A stretch of DNA of 64,000 nucleotides from Terebella lapidaria (GCA_949152475.1 OX424562.1:2294001-2358000), one strand, 5' to 3'; counted from the first letter of the stretch, positions 23,449 through 34,122 are shown. Notes: generated by a model from the sequence alone, not told the origin. Made by a program: numbers and translations.

Positions 23449-23545
23449 CTACAAGTCCAAACGTTTTGGTTGGTGGCGGAATCTTTTTGGCCTGGCGTTG
23501 ACTTTGTCAATGCTGGAAACAGCCCTCTCCATGGCCCTGCTCCTG
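23449..23545 (-). CDS. Terminal exon of the DDE-OTU gene
   Basis: Preceded on the minus strand by the acceptor GAACCTTCAG. It enters in phase 2, so the AG of the previous exon plus C gives Ser. It then reads SRSRAMERAVSS and a basic RPKRFRHQPKRLDL tail before TAG at 23449-23451. The SRSR start mirrors the starts of the other cassette exons, which supports the splice choice. The tail is strongly basic with no known domain. Only the splice logic, not transcript data, supports it. Confidence 0.6.
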
Positions 23546-23632
23546 CTGAAGGTTCAACATACGTACATCATTTTGTCTGCCAAACACATGATTATTTTTT
23601 CATTATTGCATGTTACAACCTCAAAAATCTAC

Positions 23633-23695
23633 CTCCATGATCTGGACATTTCGTCAAGCGTGGGACTATCAGGGGCAAATTCCTCTCTGCTCCTG
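23633..23695 (-). CDS. 63-bp cassette exon, copy 2
   Basis: It is bounded by the acceptor CAATTTCCAG and the donor GTAGAT. In the frame set by the preceding exon it reads CRSREEFAPDSPTLDEMSRSW. It is nearly identical to the 63-bp exon at 24978-25040. It keeps the phase (two bases in, two bases out), so it can be included or skipped without breaking the frame. Confidence 0.65.
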
Positions 23696-23789
23696 CTGGA
23701 AATTGAAACATTCATACATCAACTTGAATACCAAACACACACATGGCACGTTATGTAAAACTGATTCAGGGTGACAGTCAGGAACCTAC

Positions 23790-24893
23790 CACCAAAAACG
23801 AGGCAGGTCATCCACACTGGGACTGCTTGGAGCTGCCACTTTCTCAACCTCAACTTGGGTGTTTGGTGTCTCCTCTCTATCAGTCTGACTCGTCCTGTCA
23901 TCCGTAGCACCGTTTACCTCCTCTGTTAGATCTGTCTTCTCCACTTGTGTTTCTGTTCTCTCCTCTGTATTGTTCTGGCTCATCGTGTCATCCATGGCAT
24001 TCTGCTCCTCCTCTGTGACAACTGTCTCCTCCACTTGTGTCTTTGGTCTCTCCTCTCTATCAGTCTGACTCGTCCTGTCATCCGTAGCACCGTTTACCTC
24101 CTCTGTTAGATCTGTCTTCTCCACTTGTGTTTCTGTTCTCTCCTCTGTATTGTTCTGGCTCATCGTGTCATCCATGGCATTCTGCCCCTCCTCTGTGACA
24201 ACTGTCTCCTCCACTTGTGTCTTTGGTCTCTCCTCTCTATCAGTCTGACTCGACCTGTCATCCGTAGCACCGTTTCCCTCCTCTGTTAGATCTGTCTTCT
24301 CCACTTGTGTTTCTGTTCTCTCCTCTGTATTGTTCTGACTCATCGTGTCATCCATGGTATTCTGCCCCTCCTCTGTGACAACTTTCTCCTCCACTTGCGT
24401 CTTTGGTCTCTCCTCTCTATCAGTCTGACTCGTCCTGTCATCCGTAGCACCGTTTGCCTCCTCTGTTAGATCTGTCTTCTCCACTTGTGTTTCTGTTCTC
24501 TCCTCTGTATTGTTCTGGCTCATCGTGTCATCCATGGTATTCTGCCCCTCCTCTGTGACAACTATCTCCTCCACTTGCGTCTTTGGTCTCTCCTCTCTAT
24601 CAGTCTGACTCGTCCTGTCATCCGTAGCACCGTTTGCCTCCTCTGTTAGATCTGTCTTCTCCACTTGTGCTTCTGTTCTCTCCTCTGTATTGTTCTGACT
24701 CATCGTGACATCCGTGCCAGCTGGTCCCTCTTCTGTTACAGCTGTCCCATTCTGTTGCATGTCTGCTCTCTCCTTTGTATGGGAGTGACAAATTCTGACA
24801 TGTGCTGTACCTTGTCCGTCCTCTGTGTCAGCTGTCTGATCTACACGTTTGCCTGTCCTCTCCAGTACATGAATAGCCGTTGTCCTGCTCCGG
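23790..24893 (-). CDS. Large repeat exon B: 60-residue Thr/Glu-rich repeats
   Basis: The acceptor CAAATTTCAG precedes 24893, and the donor GTAGGT follows 23790 (TTTTTGGTG|GTAGGT). Its 1,104 bp are fully open in the phase set by the flanking exons. After SRSRTTAIHVLERTGKRVDQ and a short diverged stretch there are four and a half copies of a 60-residue (180-bp) unit. Each unit contains TDLTEE, GATDDRTSQTDREERPKTQV and MDDTMSQNNTEERTETQV, and differs from the others by only a few residues. The exon ends APSSPSVDDLPRFW. The composition (Thr, Glu, Asp, Gln) suggests an extended, acidic, disordered tail. The apparent stop after FWW lies inside the donor, so I read through it by splicing. Function is unknown. 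Confidence 0.6.
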
Positions 24894-24977
24894 CTGAAAT
24901 TTGAAAAAATCTGCACTTCTTTGCCCAAACCACGATCATTTTGTTAATTATTGCATAGTACGAACACAAAAACCTAC

Positions 24978-25040
24978 CTCCATGAACTGGACATTTCATC
25001 AAGTGTGGGACTATAAGGGGCAAATCCCTCCCTGCTTCTG
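24978..25040 (-). CDS. 63-bp cassette exon, copy 1
   Basis: It lies between the acceptor CAATTTCCAG and the donor GTAGGT, and reads CRSREGFAPYSPTLDEMSSSW. The APxSPTxDExSxxW core is the same motif that ends both large repeat exons, so small and large exons share an ancestral module. Phase 2 in and 2 out. Confidence 0.65.
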
Positions 25041-25141
25041 CTGGAAATTGAAACATCCAAACATCAACATGGATACTACACACAAGCATGGCAGGTTATG
25101 CATATATTGTGAACACTTCAGCGTTACAATGTGGAACCTAC

Positions 25142-26149
25142 CACCAGAAACGAGACAGTTCATCCACAGTGGGACTGCTTGGAGCTGACACTTTGTCGAC
25201 TTCAACTTGGAACAACTTGTTTGTTCGCTTCTCTGTATTGGTCTGTCTCATCTTGCCATCTGTGGCGCCCTCGTCCTTCTGTGTGACAACTCTCTCCTTC
25301 ACTTGTGTCTTTGGTCGCTCCTCTGTATCAATTTGACTGATCCTGCCATCCGTGGCACCCTCTACCTCCCCTGTGACAACTCTCTCCTTCACTTGTGTCT
25401 TCTGTCTCTCATATGTTTCGGTATGATTAATCCTGCCATCCGTGGCACCCTTTCCCTCTGCTGTGACAACTGTCTCCTTTACTTGTGTCTTCGGTTTCTC
25501 ATTTATTTCGTTCTGACCCATCCTGCCATCTGTGGCACCCACTTCTTCCTCTGTGACAAGTGTCTCCTCCACTTGTGTCTTTGGTCGCTCCTCTGATTCG
25601 GTCTGACCCATCCTGCCATCTGTGGCACCCACTATCTCCTCTGTGACAAATGTCTCCTTCACTTGTATCTTTGATCGCTCCTCTGTACCTGACTGACCCA
25701 TTCTGCCATCTGTGGCACCCTCTTGCTCCTCTGTGACAATTGTCTTCTTTATTTTTGTATTTGGTCTCTTTTCTTTTTGATTAATTCTGGTTTGACTCAT
25801 TCTGATATCCATTTCACCCTGTCCATCTTCTGTGGCAGCCGTCTCTTCCACTTGTGTGCTGGTCTCCTTATCTTCTGCCTTTTTCAAACTTGCATCTCGT
25901 TCACCTACGTCCAGGTTTGAGACCTGTGAAACGATATCATTCAAATCTATCGCATCCTTCATAGTCTCAAATGAGCTTGACACAGTCAAATCAAGATCAA
26001 TAAATTCAGCCATTTCTGCTAGATCCATCATGTCTTCAAGCTCTTCCTCCGTAAGATCCTTAACATCAGACACTTTTTCTTCAATCTTTTTGTCGCATGG
26101 ATTTTGCTCATGCAGCTGTTTCATTCCTGGTTGAGATGGACAGTTATTT
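25142..26149 (-). CDS. Large repeat exon A: 30-residue Thr/Glu-rich repeats
   Basis: Continuous upstream with the OTU-like domain. It starts with a proline-rich linker, then an acidic helix-prone stretch (LTEEELEDMMDLAEMAEF), then about seven diverged 30-residue units of the type KTQVKETVVTEEGxGATDGRxxQ, and ends SAPSSPTVDELSRFW at the donor GTAGGT (25141-25136). The units are the 30-residue ancestor of the 60-residue unit in exon B but are much more diverged from each other, so exon A is the older array. The frame is open over the whole 1 kb. Confidence 0.6.
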
Positions 26150-26725
26150 TCTCGCAAGCTGGGAGGTGGTAGAAACGGCATGACCACCACAAAGTGGTTG
26201 GGGTACCATTCTCTCTCAGGTAGGTCTGTTCCCTGTACATTTGTCCACATGATATGGCATGGCGGACAATGTGAACTTATCTCCACTCCCCATTGTCTTG
26301 AAGGGGTGAAATGTTCTGTCCAGGTCTTTACGTACAGTTTTGCCACCATAATTCGGATATACTGACCTCACTGGTCGAGATAAGATGTTCGCTATTGTGG
26401 CTACCTGCCACACCCCGAGGTATGTGTCATTCTTCAATGCATCCACAGCCTCTGACTGGTATATTCTTCGTAAAGCTTTTTGTGTTAGTTTCTGTGCATT
26501 GTATGCTGGCGGAAACTGGGCGAATCTGGTTACAATGCCTTTCTTTATCGACCCACCTTTGACAAAATACTTATCTTTTAAGTATTTTTCCTCATTTCCC
26601 ACCATTTCAATCACAATTCTGATCCTCATTTCATCGAAGTGCTCCTCTGAACCATAAGACAAAAGGCTAGCACACCTAGATAGGCAATTACCGTCTCCAC
26701 GTATCTGTGCTGGATATAGTTCAGC
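26150..26725 (-). pseudogene. OTU-like cysteine protease domain of the fusion gene
   Basis: The N-terminal catalytic block reads IRGDGNCLSRCASLLSYGSEE, with the nucleophile Cys codon at 26684-26686 in the OTU signature GDGNC. A middle block YLGVWQVATIANILSRPVRS matches the OTU segment that normally reads W.G..ELQALA..L.RPI. The C-terminal block WYPNHFVVVMP supplies the expected His (codon 26194-26196). OTU enzymes cleave ubiquitin or related isopeptide bonds, but some mobile-element copies have no known substrate. One frameshift near 26300 splits the domain (DRTFHP in one frame, SRQWGV in the next). Another near 26745 separates it from the upstream linker. All catalytic residues survive. Confidence 0.65.
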
Positions 26726-27430
26726 ATCTCACCCCCGATGGAACAATTGGCATTGTGGCACCATCAACTTTTAGTTTGTGGGAGACAAAGGAGAGTGTAG
26801 GAGGGGCCGGCAAATGTGGAAGCTGCTCTTGTGACTGTTGTAGTACTTTCTTGATGTTCTTGATTTCTTGATAATCTGGGCATTATCCTAGGTGCTTTCG
26901 GAATGCTGTGAAGAATTCCTGTTGAGCAATACAACTCTGTGTGTTCTGTTTTACTACATGCTGTTTTACCTCCTTCTTCAGTTGTGGGTCTATATACGTG
27001 TCAATTCTTTTTCGTTTAACACGAGTCATGGGTTCATAATTAGGGTCATTTGCATCTTGTCGGTTTCTGTTCCTGTCAACCTGTGTCATTGTGTTCTCAG
27101 AATTTTTGTCTTCTGTTGCTTGTTCTACCCTGATGAAATCAAATTGTACATTAGCAATCTTGTCTGTTGGTGTCTTCAATGTTTGTTCATTCTTGTTGTC
27201 AGGTGGAACCTGTTTTCGTTTAGCACATCTCACTGGCGGCTCATAATCTGTGTCACATGTTTCTTGTTGTACTTTTCTTAGCAGATCAATCTTTGTTCTT
27301 GGCATTTCAAGGTTTACAACATTTCTTTTCACATCATCTATTCTCTGTCTACCTTTCTTCACCAGTTGGTCAAACTTGAAACGACGACCATAGGATTTTT
27401 TTCCACTTGCTTCTCTCCTGGTTCCTTCTC
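26726..27430 (-). pseudogene. Basic linker between transposase core and OTU-like domain
   Basis: It reads YGRRFKFDQLVKKGRQR, then two DxxYEPxxRxKRK motifs (near 27230 and 27020) that form a short internal repeat, then a Gln-rich helix. An in-frame TAA lies at 26883-26885, after which the same frame continues as CPDYQEIKNIKKVLQQSQEQ. A frameshift near 27410 joins it to the transposase part. No domain is recognised. Confidence 0.5.
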
Positions 27431-28562
27431 ATGAATCAGCGGTGTGCCCCGTTTGGCCTCGCCATCCCTGGTGTAGTCTTCATCGAGTTTTGTTTTTTGA
27501 TATGTTTGGGAATTCTTGGCTATCCGGCCACTTCTTCGTAACTTCTTCATCGTTCCCTCACCGCAACTCTTGTCATCTTCTGGTTGTTCCTCCTTGCCTT
27601 TTGTTTCTCCAGTTTTCCCGTCCTTCTTTTTTCTTTTGTCTGAGTCACACCTGCTGAGTTCATATCTACTGAATTGTCCAACATATTTGGCATTGCAGCA
27701 GTCACCAGTGGTGTTCACGCATGCATCACAGTAGCAAGAAAGTCGACGTGCCTCTTTTGCATATGGATGATTGAGGCTTCGTACTTGGTGCAGACTCCTT
27801 ATACCTGCCAAGGTCTCGACATCAGTTTCGTGGCTTCTGTCTATTGCACCAACTTCAACAAGATGGAAGTGCCTTTTGGAGCCCGGCTCATCCATGTGGA
27901 GGTTTTCACTCTTGTGGCACCAGTTCAGCATGTCTTTTGCATTTGAAATTATTACTTGTCTGCCAAGAATTGCTTTGTCTAGTGCACGGTTCAGAGATCC
28001 AAGTTCACCATCAGCTTCCCCTTTTCCATGGTCGGAACCATAGAAGTTCCACTCGATTGGGGTTTTCTGTAGAGACAGTGCTGCCATGGCGCCTTTACCC
28101 TTGTATTGACTAGCACACCCATCCGAAAATATTACTGCCTTCTTGAATGGAATTTGGGTATCATTTCTGATGTAGTCTAGGGCCTTACCCAGGAAATGGT
28201 GTACAGCTAGGTGATCATGCTTCAGGTCTTCGGTGAGAAAGATCATTGCATCTCTCACAGTTAGTCTAGGGCCTTACCCAGGAAATGGTGTACAGCTAGG
28301 TGATCATGCTTCAGGTCTTCGGTGAGAAAGATCATTGCATCTCTCACAGTTAGCCCAGGTACAGCTGGAGATGCGTAAAACATGACTATGGGGTGTACGG
28401 TGAGTAATCCGATTTAGCCTGGTCTTGGTGACGTGTGGTTCGATTTTTCCCGAAGTCAGCCACCATCAGCACATGACCATCAGGGAGGTTTTTCTTCAAA
28501 TTGTTAAATTGTCTCTGTTGCCAATCTGCCTGGAAGAGGTGTTTAGGGAAAGTCGAGCCCTA
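27431..28562 (-). pseudogene. DDE/RNase H-like transposase core of the fusion gene
   Basis: Three blocks sit at spacings that fit an RNase H fold. HVLMVADFGKN has its Asp codon at 28455-28457. VIFSDGCASQYKGKG has its Asp codon at 28121-28123. HGKGEADGELGSLNRAL, about 35 residues on, carries the candidate third acid. The first interval is about 80 residues once the duplication is discounted. A Cys-rich knuckle follows (CYCDACVNTTGDCC, about 27700-27740), then a basic RRSGRIAK stretch. Lesions are the TAG at 28560-28562, a frameshift near 28410 before VHPIVMFY, and an 89-bp tandem duplication over the LKHDHLAVHHF segment. The DDE assignment is my inference from motif order; I cannot place it in a named superfamily. 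Confidence 0.6.
28173..28350. repeat. 89-bp perfect tandem duplication inside coding sequence
   Basis: 28173-28261 and 28262-28350 read the same (TAGTCTAGGGCCTTACCCAG onward). Because 89 is not a multiple of three, it shifts the transposase reading frame. No mismatch is visible between copies. Confidence 0.95.
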
Positions 28563-29920
28563 AATTGATCGCTCCACATCACTAACAAATTCTTCCACTG
28601 CCTCTGAAACTTTCTCTTTCTTAGTGACCAGCTGTTTCCTTATTGTGCCATTCCATACATCGCTACGTTCCCAATGGTGCCATACTAATTCTGGCGCTGG
28701 TTTAGTCTCAAGAAGACCGCTATAGTGGCTTCTTAAGGTTGATCCATACCCACTGCACTTCGTGCATGTTCCATACACGCACTCCTCCTTGTGGAATCTT
28801 GAACTATCGGATTTTTTGCACAGCAACATGGATGTCATCGCAGAAACGTCGTCATGTACCAAAACCTGAGGCAGTCCCAATTTCCGAGCACACTGTCGTA
28901 ATGCACGTGCTTTGTATTTTATGTTCTGACAGACCGTGCAAACACAGTATTCCCAATGGGAGTCAGTGAGAAGTCGAACATTCCGTGGACGAAGGACGGA
29001 GAATTTCGTGAAACCAATCTTGAGGTCTGGATGCTCGAGTTGGAACTGCCGGTATTCTGCCATCAATGTCATCTGCAATACATAGGCAGGAACATGCTTC
29101 GTTGCGTATCGTTTGTTTGGCAGGGGACGTCCATTGTTGTGAAAGAATTCTGCCACAGTCTTCTTAGTGTTGTCAGAGATTGCACTCATTCTTGTTTGCT
29201 TAGCATTCATAATCTTGATGCTCAGCTCGCAACTGATTAGACAAGTTTTTGCCAGTGGTTGATTTTTGCATCGTACTGGTGGAGTTTCTACTCATTTCCG
29301 TTGTCTTCAGTTTTTTCACTGCTCTACCATGTCGTGCTTCTGACAATGCCTTGCGTTTTCTGGAGGTGCAGCAATCTTCAACACGCACCATCACTTCGGC
29401 AAATTTCTCCGGAGTATTGGGCATACATTTTCTAACAGAAGACATTTTTTTGTACAAAGTCTGTCTCTTGTTGTAAAATGATGAGGACAACTGGGGAGAC
29501 TTTTTCCCTGCTCTTTTTTCCATCTTTCGAGAGCGATCCATCTCACGAAGTCTTCGCTTCTTTTGAACTGACATCTTTTGCCTGTACTTCCTTTTGGCTT
29601 CTTTCCATTGCTCTCTCTGGGCCTTCTTTTCTTTCCTCGTATTTGGAACATTCTGCTTGGGGACTACGTTTCTTTTTCTCTGTTTTTCTGTTTTGCATTT
29701 CTGATTATCCTGATATCTCTTCTGCCTGGCTCTTGACACCAGTCGGAATTTGTCCACTTGCTCTCTTTCTGGGCCATCAAGTTTCCTTTCCTGCTCAGGT
29801 CACGTATCTTGTTTCTGTACACTTTGCTTCTTTGTTTCTGTTTCTCTTAAGTATTCACGGTATTTTTCGGGGTCGTTTAGGCGCAGTCGCTGCCTGTATG
29901 TAGGTTTGCCTGTTGGTGGT
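28563..29920 (-). pseudogene. Basic N terminus and Cys-rich region of the fusion gene
   Basis: The 5' boundary is a splice acceptor (CCTCTTTTCAG) just before 29920. The first block, PPTGKPTYRQRLRLNDPEKY, is followed by long Lys/Arg/Glu-rich helices (29.76-29.2 kb), a DNA-binding-like composition. Then come FHNNGRPLPNKRYATKHVPA, a Cys-rich stretch CVCTVCQN, and CVYGTCTKC. Frameshifts lie near 29810 and 29205. At 29205 the two frames overlap in ATGAATGCTAA. No initiator exon was found upstream of 29920. Confidence 0.55.
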
Positions 29921-30059
29921 CTGAAAAGAGGATAGTGGGTGTTGTTGGTCGACACATTTGTAAAGTAACGAATCATGAACCTTGTGGTACTGTGAATAGA
30001 TTCAGAGACAATATTGCGAGTATGTATGCAACAGGATCAAAATATATTTTGTGTTCAAC

Positions 30060-30765
30060 GAGATGCAATATGAAGACCGGAGCGAGCGTGGTGGTGGTCT
30101 ATGGGTAGACAAAACAACAGTGGCCGACAATGGGGTGGCCTAGGTTTTTACCTCGCAGAGTACCTAGGATATCGCACCCAATAAAAAATAGCAGGACAAA
30201 TTACACATAGAGAACTAGATACAATTATGAAGTATCACAGACCACCTAAATTTGTATGTATGGAGGCCCGAGCGAGCATGGTGATGTTTTATGGGTAGAC
30301 AAGACAGCAGTGGCCGACAATGGGGTGGCCTAGGTTTTTACCTCAGAGAGTACCTAGGATATCGCACCCAAGAACAAAAGCAGGACAAATTACACATAGA
30401 GAACTAGATACAATTATGAAGTATCACAGACCACCTACATTTTTATGTATGGACACCCGAGCGAACGTGGTGATGTTTTATGGGTAGACAAAACAGCAGT
30501 GGCCGACAATGGGGTGGCCTAGGTTTTTACCTCAGAGAGTACCTAGGATATCACGTCCAAGAAAAAAAGCAGGACAAATTACACATAGAGAACTAGATGC
30601 AGTATGAAGTATCACAGACCACCTAAATTTGTATGTATGGAGACCTAAGCGAGCGTGGTGGTGTTTTATGGGTAGACAAGACAGCAGTGGCCGACAATGG
30701 GGTGGCCTAGGTTTTTACCTCAGAGAGTACCTAGGATATCGCACCCAAGAAAAAAGGCAGAACAA
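30060..30765. repeat. 190-bp tandem repeat, four copies
   Basis: Units start near 30073, 30264, 30455 and 30643 with CCGAGCGAGCGTGGTG-like sequence. Each contains GTGGCCGACAATGGGGTGGC and TACCTAGGATATCGCACCCA. The array sits directly upstream of the DDE-OTU gene, where its first exon or promoter would be expected. Confidence 0.9.
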
Positions 30766-30899
30766 ATCACAAACTTATCTCTTCATGTATTTAAATTGTC
30801 GACGCCATAAACTTTTCACAAAATGTAGATATTCACATCTCAGTGGTAGTATGTGGGCTGTTGTGGGGGTAATAACCATAGTTTCTATCATCTAACGTT

Positions 30900-32090
30900 T
30901 GGTCACATAAGATATCCCACACGTGAAAAAATGTATTCACATGGATTAGAAATAATGTGGAAAATATAGTATTATAAGCATATTTAGCAATTTGATGCAG
31001 AAATTAAGTTAGTCCCTGCATTTAAATATGCTGTTCGGAAATTACACACTTATCTAGAGTGCTTACGCTAGCACTGGTCATCACACAATACATCATGATT
31101 AATTTCTGGTAAGTCACATGCCACATTTATTCGTTCGATTGTTGCAGCTGTGAAATAATCCCAACAAACATTTCCAACACACTACAAATATATTTAGTAC
31201 AAGAATTTAATGAAAATCAGCGTTATATCAATTTGTTACGATTGCAGAGTGTTACGTGTCCGTCTTATAGATAACGTTTGCAACATTATTCCGTCCGATA
31301 TGTTACACTAGCACCAAACGAATACAAAATCGATATCACATAATTTTGCACTGGACAAACGTGTGGTTAGCATACATACTCACTGCCTATTATTGAGTAG
31401 TTGTTTTCTTCTTAGGGTAAAGTAATCCACGTAGAAAAATAATATTTGTATTTGGTGAAATAAGTGGTCCGTCCTTTCCTTACGCTCGTGAGATACAACA
31501 GGTATGTCTTCGTAATAATATTAGCACATGGATTCTGTCTAGTATGCTTACACTAGCACTAGTTTGAACACACTAGCTCATCACCTCACTGCTATTCGAT
31601 TCAATTTACGTATTTTTAATTAATAACCTTCCATGGTATTTTAAGATCATGGTCAACGGTAAAATTATCCGCAAACATATTATAATTTTGAACCACTCTA
31701 TGAAAACCAGAGTATGTCTTTTTCTTACATTTGCACATTTGGATATGTCCGTCTTGGTCATAACATTAGCACAGAAATAATGTCTTATGTTGTTACATTC
31801 GCATTTTTTGTTGAAAAAAAACAAACTGTACGTTTTGTTGATTGTGCAAACCTGAATAAACTTTTTTCTTGCAATCAGAAAGTTTGTATATCGTTTTATA
31901 TTAGAATAGGAATGATTTCGAACATACCATATCGAAACAATAAGTAAAATGTCTTATAATTACATTAGCATCTGGGAAAACGCGTGTCCGTTCCAGAACG
32001 TTAGCACGCTGAGTCTGTCCTCTGACCTTACGTTAGCATTTTTTTTGTTTAAAAATTGTACAATGTCCCGCCATATATGTCAAGCATGTG
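30900..32090. repeat. Degenerate repeat with TTACRYTAGCAC motif
   Basis: Variants of CTTACACTAGCACT occur near 31064, 31312, 31546, 31764, 31964 and 32033. Most are 200-250 bp apart and often lie next to GTCCGTC. The motif also appears near 23112 and 37277. This looks like an old tandem array. No gene is seen. Confidence 0.4.
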
Positions 32091-32719
32091 CTCCAACATG
32101 AGCGATAACAGGGTTTTTAGGTTACCGGACCTCTGGTCCGATAACCTATTGGCATGACATTGCGTCCGTCGTCATCGTCGTCGTCGTCGTCCACATTTTT
32201 ATCTTTTTTGTTTAAGGGCAAATCTTTCTGAAATTTTGCACAAAAATACCTAAAAATAATTCAAGAAGGATGTAGTTTTTAGGTTACCGGACCTATGGTC
32301 CGATAACCTATTGGCATGGCGTTGCGTCCGTCGTCCGTCGTCCGTCCGTCCGTCCTTCCGTCGTCCGTTCACATTTTTATCTTTAAAGTATATGATCGAA
32401 TCTTTCTGAAATTTTGCACAAAAATACCTAAAAATATTTCAAGGAAAGCTTTTTTTTGTTTTTCGATTTTCGCATTTGTTTCAAAATGGCGGCCGTTTTC
32501 GACGAAAAATGCCTGATTTTGGACTTTGGCGGCCATTTTCTCAAAAACTGTTCAGTAACTTTTTTTCTTTTTGATACACAACACTCCTCATATGTACTCC
32601 TGTGATGTGTATAAGTTTCGTTGCGCTTGAATCGCTCGAAGTGGGCCATTTTGGGCCAAACTTGGCCCAAATGGGACTTTCCCATGTTAAATTTTCCTAT
32701 GCTTTATAATGGGACACAT

Positions 32720-33965
32720 TATGCCTTATATCTCACTTAATATTGAGATTAGAGACTAGGAATCAATTGTGGACATATAGGAAATGATATATGCTGAATA
32801 TTCTCGTGACCTTGAGTTTGACCTCTGACCTCAGTTTCAAGGTCAAAGAACAAAATGGCTAATATCTCGCTTATTATCGACTTTACAGCTTAGAAATCAA
32901 TTGTGGACATATAAGAAATGATATATACCGAATATTCTGATGACCTTGAATTTGACCTTTGACCTCATTTTCAAGGTCACAGGACAAAATGGCTAATATC
33001 TCACTTCTTATCGACTTTACAGCTTAGGAATCAATTATGAACATATAGGAAATGATATATGCAGATTATTGTCATGACCTTGAATTTGACCTTCGACCTC
33101 ATTTTCAAGGTCACGGGACAAAATGGCTAATATCTCACTTATTATCGATTTTACAGCTTAGTGATCAATTGTTGACATGTAGGAAATGATATATGCTGAA
33201 TATTCACGTGACCTTGAATTTGACCTTTGACCTCATTTTCAAGGTCACGGGACAAAATGGCTAATATCTCGCTTATTATCGACTTTACAGCTTAGGAATC
33301 AAATATGGACATACAGGAAAGGATATACGCTGAATATTCTGATGACCTCAAATTTGACCTTTGACCTTATTTTCAAGGTCATAGCACAAAATTGCTAATA
33401 TCTCGCTTATTATCGACTTTACGGCTTAGGAGTCAATTGTGAACATATAGGAAATGATATATGCTGAATATTCTCGTGACCTTGAATTTGACCTTTGACC
33501 TCATTTCCAAGGTCACAGGACAAAATTGCTAATATCTCGCTTATTATCGACTTTATGGCTTAGGAATCAATTGTGAACATATAGGAAATGATATATGCTG
33601 AATATTCTCGTGACCTTGAATTTGACCTTTGACCTCATTTTCAAGGTCACAGGACAAAATGGCCAATATCTTGCTTATTAGCGACTTTGCAGCTTAGGAA
33701 TCAATTGTGAACATATAGGAAATGATATATGCTGAATATTCTAGTGACCTTGAATTTGACCCTTGCCCTAAATTTCAAGGTTAGTCATTTTATTTTCAAG
33801 GTCAGAATACAAAATGGCTTATATCTCGCTTATTATCAAATTTACAGCTTAGAGGTCCATAGTGAACATATAGGAAATGATGTATGCTGAATATTTTGGT
33901 TTTCTAGAATTTGACCTTTGATCTCATTTTCAAGGTCAGAGAACAAAATGGCTAATATGTCGCTT
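32720..33965. repeat. 134-bp satellite array, nine units
   Basis: TGACCTTGAATTTGACCTTT recurs at 32941, 33074, 33209, 33343, 33477, 33611 and 33745, spaced 133-135 bp. The last unit carries an internal 37-bp partial duplication. Confidence 0.95.
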
Positions 33966-33982
33966 CTTATCATCTTTACATC

Positions 33983-34122
33983 TGGACCTGATGACGCCAG
34001 TGTGTCTTTGGATAAACTATTTGGTCGGGCTTTGTTTCTATTGCAAAATGTTGTATTTTACCTTTCTTATTGGCATCATCAAAATTTGATTGTATTGGTG
34101 GTAATAGATTGATACTTACATT
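33983..34122. repeat. 120-bp dispersed repeat, copy 2 of 3
   Basis: GACGCCAGTGTGTCTTTGGA through GGTAATAGATTGATACTTAC. It is directly repeated at 34356-34494. Confidence 0.85.

Larger units (their letters stand above)
23449..29920 (-). pseudogene. DDE transposase-like and OTU-like fusion gene, multi-exon, damaged
   Basis: The overall gene on the minus strand, from a splice acceptor at 29920 to a stop at 23449-23451. In order it encodes a Lys/Arg-rich N terminus, a Cys-rich segment, a DDE/RNase H-like core, a Cys knuckle, a basic linker, an OTU-like cysteine protease domain, then Thr/Glu-rich repeats on two large exons separated by a 63-bp exon, a second 63-bp exon, and a basic C terminus. 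Proteins with the DFGKN / SDGCASQYK / HGKGEADG pattern are, as I recall them, widespread uncharacterised transposase-like proteins of invertebrates. I know no named family for them and cannot confirm the fusion elsewhere. Lesions: in-frame stops at 28560 (TAG) and 26883 (TAA), an 89-bp tandem duplication, and frameshifts near 29810, 29205, 28410, 27410, 26745 and 26300. The 5' exon upstream of 29920 was not found; a 190-bp tandem repeat lies there. Confidence 0.65.

Noticed and set aside
23141..23758. 205-codon plus-strand open frame
   Set aside because: It runs antisense to the spliced C-terminal exons, starts in unrelated sequence and has no domain. The minus-strand splice logic explains the region better.
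25207..25596. 129-codon plus-strand open frame, Cys/Leu-rich
   Set aside because: It is the complement of the Thr/Glu-rich repeats; the period and openness come from the minus-strand coding array.
26150..29920. Explaining all frame breaks of the DDE-OTU gene as introns
   Set aside because: Breaks are single-base shifts or bare stops without flanking GT/AG pairs, unlike the clear introns in the C-terminal part.
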